64,000 nucleotides of DNA, from NCBI GenBank assembly GCA_964368075.1, contig CAYJAD010000004.1, positions 1 to 64,000 on the forward strand. The letters run 5' to 3'. Origin of the DNA: CAYJAD01 sp964368075. Lineage in GTDB: Bacteria > Desulfobacterota > Desulfovibrionia > Desulfovibrionales > Desulfovibrionaceae. A program made the translations under genes and the position numbers. Of the stretch, positions 42,098-51,257 are shown piece after piece (positions within the stretch are counted from its first letter, which is position 1; every line of letters begins with the position of its first letter). Below the pieces are notes generated by a model. The model was not told the DNA's origin, searched no databases, and worked only from the letters and a program-made list of their open reading frames with translations.

Positions 42098-45000
42098 GTG
42101 CAACAGTATGAATTGGCTAAGATTATTATGGATAATCTTAATTTCACGTGCTATATTACAGACTTAGAAAATGGCGATTTGCTATACATCAATAAGCCTT
42201 TCGAAGGTGACTTGGCAAGAATCTTTCATCAAGGAAATAGGCAGGGGAATAAATGCTATAAATTTCTAGATGATTGCAAACGCACCTGCATAAGTTGTCA
42301 AAGTATTAATCTTCTTAAAGGTAAAAGAGTTCGTAAAGAAATTTATGATGCCGCTACCAAAAAATATTATACTCAAATAGACACCCTTATTGAGATTAAT
42401 AATAAAGCTGCAAAACTTGTGGTCATATATGACCCAGCCCTTACCCATGATGATGTAGAGAGTATAGTGCAAAAATTGACCCTCGAAGAAACGTTGGTCT
42501 CTTGCGTATACACTCTTGTTGAAGATAGCGAAATTGAAAAAGCTATACATACGCTTTTGAAGATTGTTGCTAATTATTATGGAACCTCCCGCTCCTACGT
42601 GTATGAACTTGACCCTAAGCAAGAAATTGTAAGCAAAATACATGAATATAATGCGGAACAATTGTCTACGCATTATGCTCTCAATCAGGGTATACCTGTA
42701 GCCGAATTTAGCCCCGTAGTCGAGGTGCTTACAGAAAAAGGTGAATTTGCCTTAGGTGATTTAGAAGAGCTAGATCCTAACAGTGCCCTGTACGCATTTT
42801 TTAAACATATACATGTAAACAGCCTTTTGCTTGTTCCTTTTGCTGTAGATGGAAAGCTTACTTATTGCATGGGAGTTGATGCTCCTACAAAAAATGTTTG
42901 TGACTTACGTTTACTGCACTCTGTTGTTCTTTTTGTGGTAGATAGAATTAGAAAAAGTAAAATCCATGAACAGTTACTAAATCTTTCCTATTCAGATATA
43001 CTTACCGGTCTTTGGAATCGCAATAAATATAATGAAAGATTCGAAGAGCTTGCCGAAGCTGAAATAAATGACTTTGGTTATGTATATATTGGCTTAAATC
43101 ACTTAAGAGATATTAATGAGCTTTATGGCGAAAAATATGGCGATGAAATATTGCAAAAAACGGCAAAATTATTACGGCGCCACTTAGGGACGGATATTTT
43201 TCGTATGGCCGGTAATGAATTTGTTGCTTTGTGCCCTCACACGCCCTTAAATATTTTTAACGACATGCTTTTTGCTCTGAAAAGTGAATTAAAAGAACAT
43301 AAGGACTTCTCCCTTTCTGTGGGGGCATTACACCAAAGTAAAAAGATTGATTTGCGTAAAGGTCTTTCTCAATCTTTTGATATTATGTTTGCTGAAAAAC
43401 AGAAAACATATAAATCTTGTATGGATAATGGGGTTCAGAGCCGTCAAAACCCTGTGCAAATTGTTTTAGATGAGTTACAATCTGGTTGTTTTACCATTTA
43501 TTTACAGCCCAAGGTAAATCTGCAAACAGAAGAAATAACCTCTGCTGAAGCATTAGTGCGTAAATTTGATAAAAATGGCAAAATGATTTCCCCTGAGAAA
43601 TTTATACCCGTTTATGAAAACGAGGGCACCATAAGGCACGTTGATTTCTTTGTTCTTGAAGAAGTATGCAAAATGCTACAGGGGCTCATGAAAAGAGGAA
43701 AGGCCTTTAAAGTTTCTGTGAATTTTTCACGGGTTACTTTTCTTTCCACAAATTTATTAGAAGAAGTTGTGGCAACGTGCGCAAAATATGGAATTCCGCA
43801 TGAGTATATCAAAATAGAAATTACTGAAAGCATTGATAAAATGGATTTCACCTTTTTTGATAAAAAACTTAAGAAAATAAAAAATGCCGGTTTTGAAATT
43901 TCATTGGATGACTTTGGTGCTAAATATTCCAACTTGTTAATGCTCACCATGACAGAATTTAGTGAGGTTAAAATAGACAAGGGGCTTATTGACTACATTA
44001 CGCAAAGTGCGCAAAACAGAGCCTTGGTAAAAAATATCCTCAAAATGATCACAGATTTAGGCACTTCTATTTGTGTGGCAGAAGGTATTGAAACCAAAGA
44101 ACAAAAAGAAATGATTTTGGATTTTGGTTGCGCCTATGGGCAAGGGTATTATTTTTATCAGCCCATGCCGGTGGAAGAATTTTTATTAGAATATGAAATA
44201 AATATTCAGAAGAATTTGCTTGTGAGCGCTGTTAAAAAGCGTAGCCTGATGAATTTTCATCTCAGCTATAATGAAATGTCTTCCATTATTGAAGCTATGC
44301 CTTTTTGTATGATTATTCTTGATGAAACAAAAAAAGTGTTGTCTTGTAATCAATGCGCCCTAGACACTTATGGCATAAGCACAAAGGAAGAATTTCTTCC
44401 AAGACTCTTTTCTTTATCTCCAGAATATCAGCCTAACGGGGCAAACTCTCTAGAGTTATCCATGGCCTATTTGAATGAGGCGTATATAAAAGGCTATTTA
44501 TGCTTTCCATGGGTGCATAGAACAAACCAAGGCAAAGAGTTTCTTGCTGAAGTGACGCTGAAAAGGCTTAAAGTAAAAGGCAGTGAAGACGCCCCACTGA
44601 TGGCAGCCTTTGTAAGAGAAATTACGTCTGAAGCTATGAGTAATTCTACTGATTGGACGCAGAGTTATGGTTTTAATAATGATGTTTCTGATAGGGTTCT
44701 TATTGCAAACCTCTTGGATCTTTCCAATGAATGGTTATGGACATTTGACTATCAGAGTCAGCAAATGATGTTTTTTGGAGAAGGCTTTGAAATGTATGGC
44801 CTTCCTAAGGAAAAATTCACTTTCCCTGATACTTTCCTTGAGAAAAACTTGGTTTATGAAGAAGATTTAGATTACTTTATGACAATATGCGAGAACTTAG
44901 CTAAGGGAGAACACGGCCCTTGTGAGTTGCGTTTTAATTTGCCCAATGGTGCAGTACGCTATTTCAAAATAGTGTATAGAGTAATAAAAAATCAAGTAGG

Positions 45001-45508
45001 GGAAGCCCTTACAGCCGTTGGTAAGGTTATTGATGTTGATAAGCAAAAAACATTTTCCTTGTTTACTAAAATTGATGATTTTACAGGATGCTATAATGAA
45101 CTAACAACAAAAATGCTCATTGATGAATGCCTTGAAGCAGAGCCTGATCTCTTACACGCCCTCTTTATTGTGGATGTAGGTAAATTTAAAACGCTGAACG
45201 GACTGTCTAAATATTCTTTTGACGACAGTGTTTTAGTTAATGTTGCTAGCGGTTTGCTTGCAAGCTTTAGAGAAGAAGATATAGTCGGTCGCGTTGGCAA
45301 GAGCATGTTTGCTGTATTTTTGAAAGATACACCGCACAGAGATGTGATTAAGGAAAAAATGAAGCTTGTTGAAAGTATTATGTTGGAAAGCTATGATGAT
45401 ATAAAACAAGAAAAGAGCGCACAAGCCTGTATTGGTCTTGCAATATATTCGCAAGAAAAGAGCACGTGTGAACAATTGTTTAGCGCAGCGCAAAGCGATA
45501 TATCATAG
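42098..45508 (+). CDS. Cyclic-di-GMP signalling protein, PAS-GAF-GGDEF-EAL-PAS-PAS-GGDEF
   Basis: 1136 residues from a GTG start with GGGAG upstream. About 1-110 is PAS-like with a Cys pair (KRTCISCQ). 125-290 is GAF-like. About 300-430 is GGDEF, but the signature reads MAGNEF, so cyclase activity is doubtful. About 450-700 is EAL with intact EALVR, NFSRVTF, ITES, DDFGAKYSN, KIDKGLI and AEGIET, so it should hydrolyse c-di-GMP. Two PAS-like domains follow (about 750-860 and 890-1000), then a second GGDEF reading GKSMF. No membrane segment was seen. The layout suggests a phosphodiesterase tuned by several ligands. Transcription is probably controlled by the dyad upstream. Confidence 0.8.
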   Translation: MQQYELAKIIMDNLNFTCYITDLENGDLLYINKPFEGDLARIFHQGNRQGNKCYKFLDDCKRTCISCQSINLLKGKRVRKEIYDAATKKYYTQIDTLIEINNKAAKLVVIYDPALTHDDVESIVQKLTLEETLVSCVYTLVEDSEIEKAIHTLLKIVANYYGTSRSYVYELDPKQEIVSKIHEYNAEQLSTHYALNQGIPVAEFSPVVEVLTEKGEFALGDLEELDPNSALYAFFKHIHVNSLLLVPFAVDGKLTYCMGVDAPTKNVCDLRLLHSVVLFVVDRIRKSKIHEQLLNLSYSDILTGLWNRNKYNERFEELAEAEINDFGYVYIGLNHLRDINELYGEKYGDEILQKTAKLLRRHLGTDIFRMAGNEFVALCPHTPLNIFNDMLFALKSELKEHKDFSLSVGALHQSKKIDLRKGLSQSFDIMFAEKQKTYKSCMDNGVQSRQNPVQIVLDELQSGCFTIYLQPKVNLQTEEITSAEALVRKFDKNGKMISPEKFIPVYENEGTIRHVDFFVLEEVCKMLQGLMKRGKAFKVSVNFSRVTFLSTNLLEEVVATCAKYGIPHEYIKIEITESIDKMDFTFFDKKLKKIKNAGFEISLDDFGAKYSNLLMLTMTEFSEVKIDKGLIDYITQSAQNRALVKNILKMITDLGTSICVAEGIETKEQKEMILDFGCAYGQGYYFYQPMPVEEFLLEYEINIQKNLLVSAVKKRSLMNFHLSYNEMSSIIEAMPFCMIILDETKKVLSCNQCALDTYGISTKEEFLPRLFSLSPEYQPNGANSLELSMAYLNEAYIKGYLCFPWVHRTNQGKEFLAEVTLKRLKVKGSEDAPLMAAFVREITSEAMSNSTDWTQSYGFNNDVSDRVLIANLLDLSNEWLWTFDYQSQQMMFFGEGFEMYGLPKEKFTFPDTFLEKNLVYEEDLDYFMTICENLAKGEHGPCELRFNLPNGAVRYFKIVYRVIKNQVGEALTAVGKVIDVDKQKTFSLFTKIDDFTGCYNELTTKMLIDECLEAEPDLLHALFIVDVGKFKTLNGLSKYSFDDSVLVNVASGLLASFREEDIVGRVGKSMFAVFLKDTPHRDVIKEKMKLVESIMLESYDDIKQEKSAQACIGLAIYSQEKSTCEQLFSAAQSDIS

Positions 45509-45610
45509 AGCAGAGACCAGAGCACAATGACTTTTTTGTGCTGTGGTAAAAAAATATACTTTTGCGTAAATCATCATGTGCAGGAGTCTTATATTTGGTT
45601 TTAACTAATG

Positions 45611-45669
45611 GCGCGTTTTGAGGGGAAGGAGCACTTTTTGGCGCTAGCAAAACAGTCCCTTCCCCCCTT
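45611..45669. repeat. G-rich palindromic repeat, copy C
   Basis: GCGCGTTTTGAGGGGAAGG, then GCACTTTTTGGCGCTAGCAAAACAGT and CCCTTCCCCCCTT: the core of the family in the opposite orientation to copies A and B. Lies between the convergent signalling and phosphoesterase genes. Confidence 0.75.
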
Positions 45670-45675
45670 AAAAAA

Positions 45676-46701
45676 TCACTTGCTAAAACTCACTTCTATA
45701 AGACTGATTTCGCTGCGGGTACCAAATCTGTAAGGCATTTGCCATGGTCCTACAATTTTCCAAAAGCCAACACCTACGCCTGATGTAACAACAGTGTGAA
45801 GAGTTTTTATCTTTTTATACCCATAAGCATTGGGAAACTTGGTTTGTAAAATCATATTGTATGGGAAAAACTGCCCTGCATGGGTATGGGCAGAAAGCTG
45901 AATGTCTGCCTTATTGTTCAGGCTTTCTGGTATACTTTGAGGATTATGGTCCAGAACAATAATAGGCTCTTTTATAGTAACAGCATTTTCAGCATATAAA
46001 TCGTTCAAACTTTTTCTTTCGCCTTCTGTATAATCTCTTCTAATATCATCTCTTGCAATAAAGTGTATGGTATCAATTTTTAAAACTTCATCTCTTAAAA
46101 CTTTTATTTTTAGCTGCTCTAGGTATTTAATATTTTCCTCCACATCATTGCCATAGTATTCATGATTGCCTAAAACGGTGTACGTGCCATAGGTGGAGCG
46201 CAATTGCGAAAATACCTGTGCATAATCATCTTTTACTTTTGTATGGCTATTTTGCAAAATATCCCCGCCAAAAATTACAATGTCAGGCTTTTGCTCGTTG
46301 ATTTTTTCAACCATATCCATAAACAAATTTTTATTAGATGTGGTGGTAAGGTGTAAATCTGCAACAAAAGCTATTTTAAGGCTTTGCAGATTTGATTTTT
46401 TAGGTAGGCTAATTTGAGTATGCGTCACCTGAGGATTTCTATAGTTGTAGTAACCAAGACTGCCAATAAAAATCAACGCGATGGGCAGTATAAGGCAAAG
46501 ATTCTTCTTGGAAATAGGGCAGAGAAAATAATGCACAAGGCTTAGAATGGCGAGAATCATGACCAAATAGTGTACAAAAAATATGTAATTTCCTAAAAAA
46601 ATGCCATATAATTCATTCTCAGTAATGATGTTTTTTCTAAGCTTGGCTAATGGATAAATGCAAAGTAGCATAACAATGCTGGAAACAAATAATTTTATCA
46701 T
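45676..46701 (-). CDS. Membrane-anchored metallophosphoesterase
   Basis: 341 residues. Three or four N-terminal hydrophobic helices (residues 1-110) anchor a calcineurin-like phosphoesterase. Metal ligands are visible: VADLHLT (DxH), IFGGDIL (GGD), VLGNHEYYG (GNHE) and SAHTHAGQFFP (GHTH variant with Ala). The set matches YaeI/YkuE-type enzymes, which act on lipid or nucleotide phosphoesters, UDP-diacylglucosamine among them. The catalytic domain probably faces the periplasm. Ends next to repeat copy C. Confidence 0.8.
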   Translation of the reverse strand: MIKLFVSSIVMLLCIYPLAKLRKNIITENELYGIFLGNYIFFVHYLVMILAILSLVHYFLCPISKKNLCLILPIALIFIGSLGYYNYRNPQVTHTQISLPKKSNLQSLKIAFVADLHLTTTSNKNLFMDMVEKINEQKPDIVIFGGDILQNSHTKVKDDYAQVFSQLRSTYGTYTVLGNHEYYGNDVEENIKYLEQLKIKVLRDEVLKIDTIHFIARDDIRRDYTEGERKSLNDLYAENAVTIKEPIIVLDHNPQSIPESLNNKADIQLSAHTHAGQFFPYNMILQTKFPNAYGYKKIKTLHTVVTSGVGVGFWKIVGPWQMPYRFGTRSEISLIEVSFSK

Positions 46702-46798
46702 AAAGTCTTTTAATTGTTTTTAGTGGTTTTTGAAAATGAATTTAGTGGTAGAGGCTTGTATTTAAAGATAAAACTTTGCGGTGTGGTGGGGTGTAACG

Positions 46799-46877
46799 TG
46801 TTGGAAAAGTTAAATTTATGTATTTCATATCAAATAATAAAATATTTCAGAAAATTCTGATTTTAACTTTTCCAACA
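46799..46877. repeat. Inverted repeat, possible diverged member of the MITE-like family (R4)
   Basis: TGTTGGAAAAGTTAAA (46799-46814) and TTTAACTTTTCCAACA (46862-46877) are exact inverted copies, 16 bp. The ends resemble CTGTTGAAAAAGT of R1-R3. Between them is AT-rich sequence with CAGAAAATTCTG. It could act as terminator of the acetate transporter gene. Confidence 0.6.
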
Positions 46878-46903
46878 GCGATCAAATTAGTGTCGTCAAG
46901 GTG

Positions 46904-47461
46904 CTATAAAGGCAGAACTTGCTTACCATGCTTTTCATTAATAACTATGGCCGCGGCTTCGTATAATGCAAAGCTTCCGCAAACTATACCTACATAGCCC
47001 GCAAAAACATGTATAGCATGGGAGCCGGTAAAGTTTGCTGCTGCAAGCAAGGCAAAAAGAATTGTCAAACTTACAAAAACTAAACGGCCGATAAGTTTAC
47101 CCTTCCATGTCGCAATGGTTAAGAGTGCTGTAAATATGCCCCACATGGTTAAATACCAAGCCATGGCCACGGGAGTTGCTGCGGGTAAGCCTGTATGAGG
47201 TGCAATCCATATAAAGACAAGCGTAAGCCAAAAAGCGCCATAAGAGGTAAATGCCGTGCTGCCAAAGGTATTGCCTCTGGCCCATTCCATACATCCGGCA
47301 ATTATTTGGCTAAGTCCACCATAAAAAATGCCCATGGCCATAATCATAACATTGAGTTCAAAAATACCAGCATTATGAATGTTTAATAAAATTGTGGTCA
47401 TACCAAAGGCCGCAAGACCAATGGGAGCCGGATTTGCTTTAATAGGAGTTTCTGTTGACAT
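46904..47461 (-). CDS. satP: Acetate uptake transporter, GPR1/FUN34/YaaH (SatP) family
   Basis: 185 residues, six membrane helices. The family signature NPAPIGLAAFGMTTILLNIHNAG stands at the start of the first helix. I chose the ATG at 47461 (GAGAAGG upstream) over one at 47485. Family members move acetate or succinate with protons. The C-terminus ends without the long tail of some members. Alone in its orientation between two repeats; in an anaerobe that excretes acetate it may work in either direction. Confidence 0.88.
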   Translation of the reverse strand: MSTETPIKANPAPIGLAAFGMTTILLNIHNAGIFELNVMIMAMGIFYGGLSQIIAGCMEWARGNTFGSTAFTSYGAFWLTLVFIWIAPHTGLPAATPVAMAWYLTMWGIFTALLTIATWKGKLIGRLVFVSLTILFALLAAANFTGSHAIHVFAGYVGIVCGSFALYEAAAIVINEKHGKQVLPL

Positions 47462-47613
47462 AACCTTCTCGTTGCATTTAAGCACTTTTTAATAGTTAAA
47501 AAATATTTAACACCATAACCATTGCATTGTTCACTGGGAAACTAGAAGATTTATAATTGCAAAGTCAACAAGAAATACGAGGAAATCTGTGAAAAATTTA
47601 CCGTGTACTCTAG

Positions 47614-47808
47614 CAGGCTGTTGAAAAAGTGCAATCTACGTCGTCAGACTTGTTTTTTGCTCCGGTCGAGTACCAGAAGAGTACACTCCCTTCGCAAAAA
47701 ACTTCGTCTTCCTTGAATCTTACGCTTTTTGAACAGCCTGTAGGAAAATGATGGAAATGATATTTCATCAGAAACTTTTTGCTTAACAGACTTTTGCAAC
47801 AGGCTGTT
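47614..47808. repeat. MITE-like repeat, copy R3
   Basis: Starts CAGGCTGTTGAAAAAGTGCA, first unit ends GCTTTTTGAACAGCCTG (47740), and a 68-bp tail ends TTTTGCAACAGGCTGTT (47808). Shares TTGTTTTTTGCTCCGG, CTTCGTCTTCCTTG and both outer ends with R2. It fills most of the 47462-47840 gap, which shows no gene. Confidence 0.8.
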
Positions 47809-47840
47809 AAGATCAACTGCTAAACAAAGAAGGTGCAACC

Positions 47841-48518
47841 ATGCTTAGTAAAAATGTTTTATTATGGTGTTTGTTTTTATTCTTTTTATCCCCTTTTTCA
47901 GCCTATGCTTATATAGGACCTTCCGCTGGTAAACTTTGTCCCACTAAGGTCGTTGGTACTCAAACGATTAAAGGAATGTATTGGGGGTGGAGTGAAAGAT
48001 ACAATGGCTTAGAGGCCATTGATCTGCGCGATGAAAGTGAAAGAACATTAGTTTTTGTTGCTACAACTAAAGAAAAGGCCAAACAAATTTTTGGCAAAAC
48101 TTTCATAGGTTTTGATGAAGAAATACCTGTAAAGGTTACCTACAATACTGTGCAAAAATACTCAGAGCAAAGGGAAGAGTGCGAGCTTGTACATACTTTA
48201 AAAGAGGCGGAAGTATTAAAAGGCGATGGTGTTTCCCTAAGTACCTATGAAGATGTTAATGCGAGCAAAGTTCTTTATAAAAATACTGTCGAAGGGGAAT
48301 ATTTGGGGCATGATGAAGGTGAAGGGGGGTATCCTAGCGTAAATTTACTTATAGATGGGAAAATTTATTTTTTTCTTTATAAAAAAGGCGCTGTACATAA
48401 AATGTTTGGAAAAAATCCTAAGGGTAAACGCTTTGCTCTAACATATTCTGTTGAGCAAAAGTTAGGTGATGGTCTCCCTATTTATAATTGGTTTAAATCT
48501 GTTAAAAAAATACAGTAG
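47841..48518 (+). CDS. Secreted protein with two copies of an unknown domain
   Basis: 225 residues, family not recognised. A signal peptide (residues 1-23, LSPFSAYA cut) leads to two units of about 80 residues. Unit 1 has IKGMYWGW...LEAIDLRD...FGKTFIGFDEEIPVKVTYNTVQK; unit 2 has VEGEYLGHDE...VNLLIDG...MFGKNPKGKRFALTYSVEQK. The shared skeleton (G.Y.G, F...K, FGK..G, YxVxQK) shows an internal duplication. One Cys per unit in the first half could form a disulfide. Probably periplasmic. Its own unit, placed right after repeat R3. Confidence 0.65.
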   Translation: MLSKNVLLWCLFLFFLSPFSAYAYIGPSAGKLCPTKVVGTQTIKGMYWGWSERYNGLEAIDLRDESERTLVFVATTKEKAKQIFGKTFIGFDEEIPVKVTYNTVQKYSEQREECELVHTLKEAEVLKGDGVSLSTYEDVNASKVLYKNTVEGEYLGHDEGEGGYPSVNLLIDGKIYFFLYKKGAVHKMFGKNPKGKRFALTYSVEQKLGDGLPIYNWFKSVKKIQ

Positions 48519-48905
48519 TCGTCGCTGAAAAAAGGGTGAAAACACATTTTTAGTAACGATTATTGTTGGTAAATTATTAATATGCTAGCTATTTTTTCGA
48601 TTGTTACTCTTTTTGAACGTCTAGCCGAAAATCGAGCCTTTTATTTTGAAAAAGCCTAAAAAGTGCATAACTTTTTAGGCTTTTAATTTTTTTTCAAATT
48701 TTTTTTTGCCCAATTTTTGGGCATTTTTTTTCTAGAGATTTTTTAAGGTGCTTTTATGGCACATAAAAAAAATTGTACTGAAGAAAAAATCTAATCTAAG
48801 GTTATAGAATTTCTAGACATTTATTTGCCAAGGTCTTTTTTTCTGTTATAGTAAGCCTAATCGTCATGGAAGAAAAAGGTTCTGGTTTTGATTGTAGGCA
48901 CGACA
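48519..48905. other. 387-bp convergent intergenic region
   Basis: No gene seen. It holds the terminator at 48650 and, on the plus strand, TTGCCA-N15-TATAGT (48826-48852), a promoter-like pair facing the 3' end of rlmB, which would give antisense transcription. The rest is AT-rich. Confidence 0.4.
48650..48684. terminator. Bidirectional intrinsic terminator
   Basis: AAAAGCCTAAAAAGT (48650-48664) and ACTTTTTAGGCTTTT (48670-48684) form a perfect 15-bp stem with loop GCATA; T-rich on the plus side (AATTTTTTTTC). Confidence 0.85.
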
Positions 48906-49676
48906 TTAGTCATTGTCAGAAGTCAAAGCGCATTGACGAGCTACAAGTCCAAGAAGGATGGCACCAGCTTGAGCAACATTAAGGGAGTCAAAATGGTTTT
49001 GCATAGGGATAGAAACTATATGTCCACACCGTTTGGCAATACCGGGGCGCATGCCCTTACCTTCGTTGCCAAGCACCAACACAGCTGGCAAGGGCAGAGC
49101 GTGCGTAAAAGCATTCAGCGCATCGGTTTTCATTCCGGTACCTATAATGGAAAAGCCTGCTTCCTCAGCTTCATCAAGAGCGTGTCCCAGATTGGTCACT
49201 TGGCTTAGGGGTAAATGTTCCAAAGCACCGGCGGCGGCCTTTTTGGCACCGTCACCTAAATAAGCGCTGTTATGCTTTGGTAAAATTAAACCTGCAAAAC
49301 CTAGAGCGTGCATGGTTCGGGCCAAAGTGCCCACATTACCGGGGTCTTGAACTTGATCCAAGGCCACAAGCAGAGGAAGGGGCGCACGAAGAGCTTTTTC
49401 CAAAAGCTCTGCCAAAGGAATATGCACATGGGCACCAAGGCGTGCTACCACCCCTTGATGCTGCGCAGAGCACATTCTGTCTAAAGTGACAGGGTCCACT
49501 AAAGAAAAGCGAATATCTTCGGAGCGGCAAATGTCCAGCATAAGATTGCTTTCTTGGTTACGCAGGCCTTTTTTTAAAAAAAGAGTATCCACTCTTTCTG
49601 GGTTTGACTGAAGAAGTTCCAATACAGGTTTAATGCCTGCAAGGTAGGTGGCGTGATTGTGAGAATTTTTTTTCAT
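48906..49676 (-). CDS. rlmB: 23S rRNA 2'-O-ribose methyltransferase, RlmB/TrmH-type SPOUT enzyme
   Basis: 256 residues. The N-terminal substrate domain (YLAGIKPVLELLQSNPERVDTLFL) is followed by a trefoil-knot SPOUT domain with motif 1 LDQVQDPGNVGTLARTMHALG, motif 2 VLVLGNEGKGM and motif 3 SIPMQNHFDSLNVAQAGAILL. RlmB methylates G2251 of 23S rRNA in E. coli; other SpoU paralogues share the motifs, so the precise target is probable and not certain. Divergent from mltD, 62 nt between starts. Confidence 0.85.
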   Translation of the reverse strand: MKKNSHNHATYLAGIKPVLELLQSNPERVDTLFLKKGLRNQESNLMLDICRSEDIRFSLVDPVTLDRMCSAQHQGVVARLGAHVHIPLAELLEKALRAPLPLLVALDQVQDPGNVGTLARTMHALGFAGLILPKHNSAYLGDGAKKAAAGALEHLPLSQVTNLGHALDEAEEAGFSIIGTGMKTDALNAFTHALPLPAVLVLGNEGKGMRPGIAKRCGHIVSIPMQNHFDSLNVAQAGAILLGLVARQCALTSDND

Positions 49677-49738
49677 AACATGTCCGTGGTATAAATGTTT
49701 TATAGTGTGTTTGTTTACGCATCATAAGTGAGGTAGTA

Positions 49739-51178
49739 ATGTCAAGCAAAGTATTTTTATCAGAAGAAAATTCTTCATGGCAAAATGTGAAGCAATCATG
49801 GCAATCGTTGCATAAGGGCAGATTGTGCTTAGTTGTTCTTTGTGTCATCTTTTTGTTAAGCGGTTGTGCTAGCAAAGAAAAAACCGTGGTGACGCCAAAG
49901 AAAGCTTCCTTGGGTGGTGTACAGCTTACAGCCAAAGAAAAAGAAATTTTGTATAGCACAGGGCAGTTAGATAAAAATATTCCTGCTGCCGGTATGCCTG
50001 CCATTGCCAAGCAATACAGCCGTTTTCTTTATGGTAGTCGTCCGACCATGGAAAATTTTGCGCAACGCTCGGAAGATTATTTGGGCCACGCTCGTGATAT
50101 TTTCCGCAAAAATGGCATGCCGGAAGAGCTGGCCTACTTAGCTTTAGTAGAAAGTGGCTATCGTCATACAGCAAAATCTCATGCCGGCGCTGCTGGCACA
50201 TGGCAATTTATGCCCTATACAGGTAAGCATTTTGGATTGCAACAAGATAGATATATAGATGAGCGCTTAGATCCCTACGAATCTGTAGAGGCTGCTGCAA
50301 AATATTTAAAGCAATTACATAATATGTTTGGCGATTGGTTGCTTGCTATTGCCGCCTATAATGCTGGTCAGGGTAAAATTAAAAGAGCCTTGGAAGGCAC
50401 CGGCGCCAACGATTTCTTTACCATGGTAGCTCGTAACGAGCGTTTGACAGGAAAAACAAAGTTACGCTTAGAAACCATGGTCTATGTACCGCGTTTCTTG
50501 GCCATGACAAAAATTATGCGTAACCTTGGCCCTCTAGGTTTTACACCTGTAAATCATAATCAAGCCCCTTTACATGCGCGTTTTAAAGTGGCACCCAGCA
50601 CAGATTTACGCGATCTAGCCCGCGCTGTGGGTGTTCCTTACCATGAGTTTCGTGAAGCCAATGCTCAGCACAAAGGCCATGTAACACATAGAAATAAGAA
50701 TACTTATGTTAATGTGCCCAAGGGTGCGCAATCTGCAGCTCAAAGATATATTGCTTCTGGTAAATCTGGGCGCAGTTACCGTGCTCAAAATACCAAGGCC
50801 CATACGCCCGTTGTTGCTCATAATGCGCAAGTTTCTTCTTCAAAAACTCATTACTATGTGGTTAAAAAAGGCGACAGCCTATCGCGCATAGCTGCCAAAT
50901 ACGATACCACCACGGCGACCTTGGTGCGTGTGAATAAACTTGATAGTGTTGCAACAGTACGCATAGGCCAAAAGTTGACCATACCCGGCAGGGCTAAGGC
51001 GGTAGCCACAAGAGCTGTGGCGCATAGTAAAAAGAGAACACATGTTGTGAAATATGGTGATACGGTGGGAGCCATTGCTCAGAAATATAATATGTCCACG
51101 AAGCAGTTACTTAAGCTGAATAAAAAAAGCAGTGCAGACATTCGCGCAGGGGAAAAATTGCTGGTATCATCCTTGTAA
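49739..51178 (+). CDS. mltD: Membrane-bound lytic transglycosylase with two LysM domains (MltD-like)
   Basis: 479 residues. A lipobox LLSGC near residue 42 marks a lipoprotein. The SLT (GH23) domain is about 95-230: ELAYLALVESGYRHTAKSHAGAAGTWQFMPYTG carries the catalytic Glu in ALVES, and AAYNAGQGKIKRAL is a second signature. Two LysM repeats at about 375-420 (YYVVKKGDSLSRIAAKYDTT) and 432-476 (HVVKYGDTVGAIAQKYNMS) bind peptidoglycan. It cleaves glycan strands to anhydromuropeptides at the inner face of the outer membrane. GAGGTAGTA precedes the ATG. Confidence 0.92.
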   Translation: MSSKVFLSEENSSWQNVKQSWQSLHKGRLCLVVLCVIFLLSGCASKEKTVVTPKKASLGGVQLTAKEKEILYSTGQLDKNIPAAGMPAIAKQYSRFLYGSRPTMENFAQRSEDYLGHARDIFRKNGMPEELAYLALVESGYRHTAKSHAGAAGTWQFMPYTGKHFGLQQDRYIDERLDPYESVEAAAKYLKQLHNMFGDWLLAIAAYNAGQGKIKRALEGTGANDFFTMVARNERLTGKTKLRLETMVYVPRFLAMTKIMRNLGPLGFTPVNHNQAPLHARFKVAPSTDLRDLARAVGVPYHEFREANAQHKGHVTHRNKNTYVNVPKGAQSAAQRYIASGKSGRSYRAQNTKAHTPVVAHNAQVSSSKTHYYVVKKGDSLSRIAAKYDTTTATLVRVNKLDSVATVRIGQKLTIPGRAKAVATRAVAHSKKRTHVVKYGDTVGAIAQKYNMSTKQLLKLNKKSSADIRAGEKLLVSSL

Positions 51179-51213
51179 GTCTTAATATCACTTAGTTTAG
51201 TAAACAACACACA

Positions 51214-51248
51214 AAGGGAATATATTTCGGTATATTTCCTTTTTTTTG
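51214..51248 (+). terminator. Terminator of mltD
   Basis: AAGGGAATATA (51214-51224) pairs with TATATTTCCTT (51231-51241), one G-T pair, followed by a run of T to 51248. Confidence 0.8.
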
Positions 51249-51257
51249 CGAATAAAA

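Noticed and set aside
48888..49208. Plus-strand frame opposite rlmB
   Set aside because: It is the shadow of rlmB; the promoter-like pair at 48826 is too weak to support a gene.
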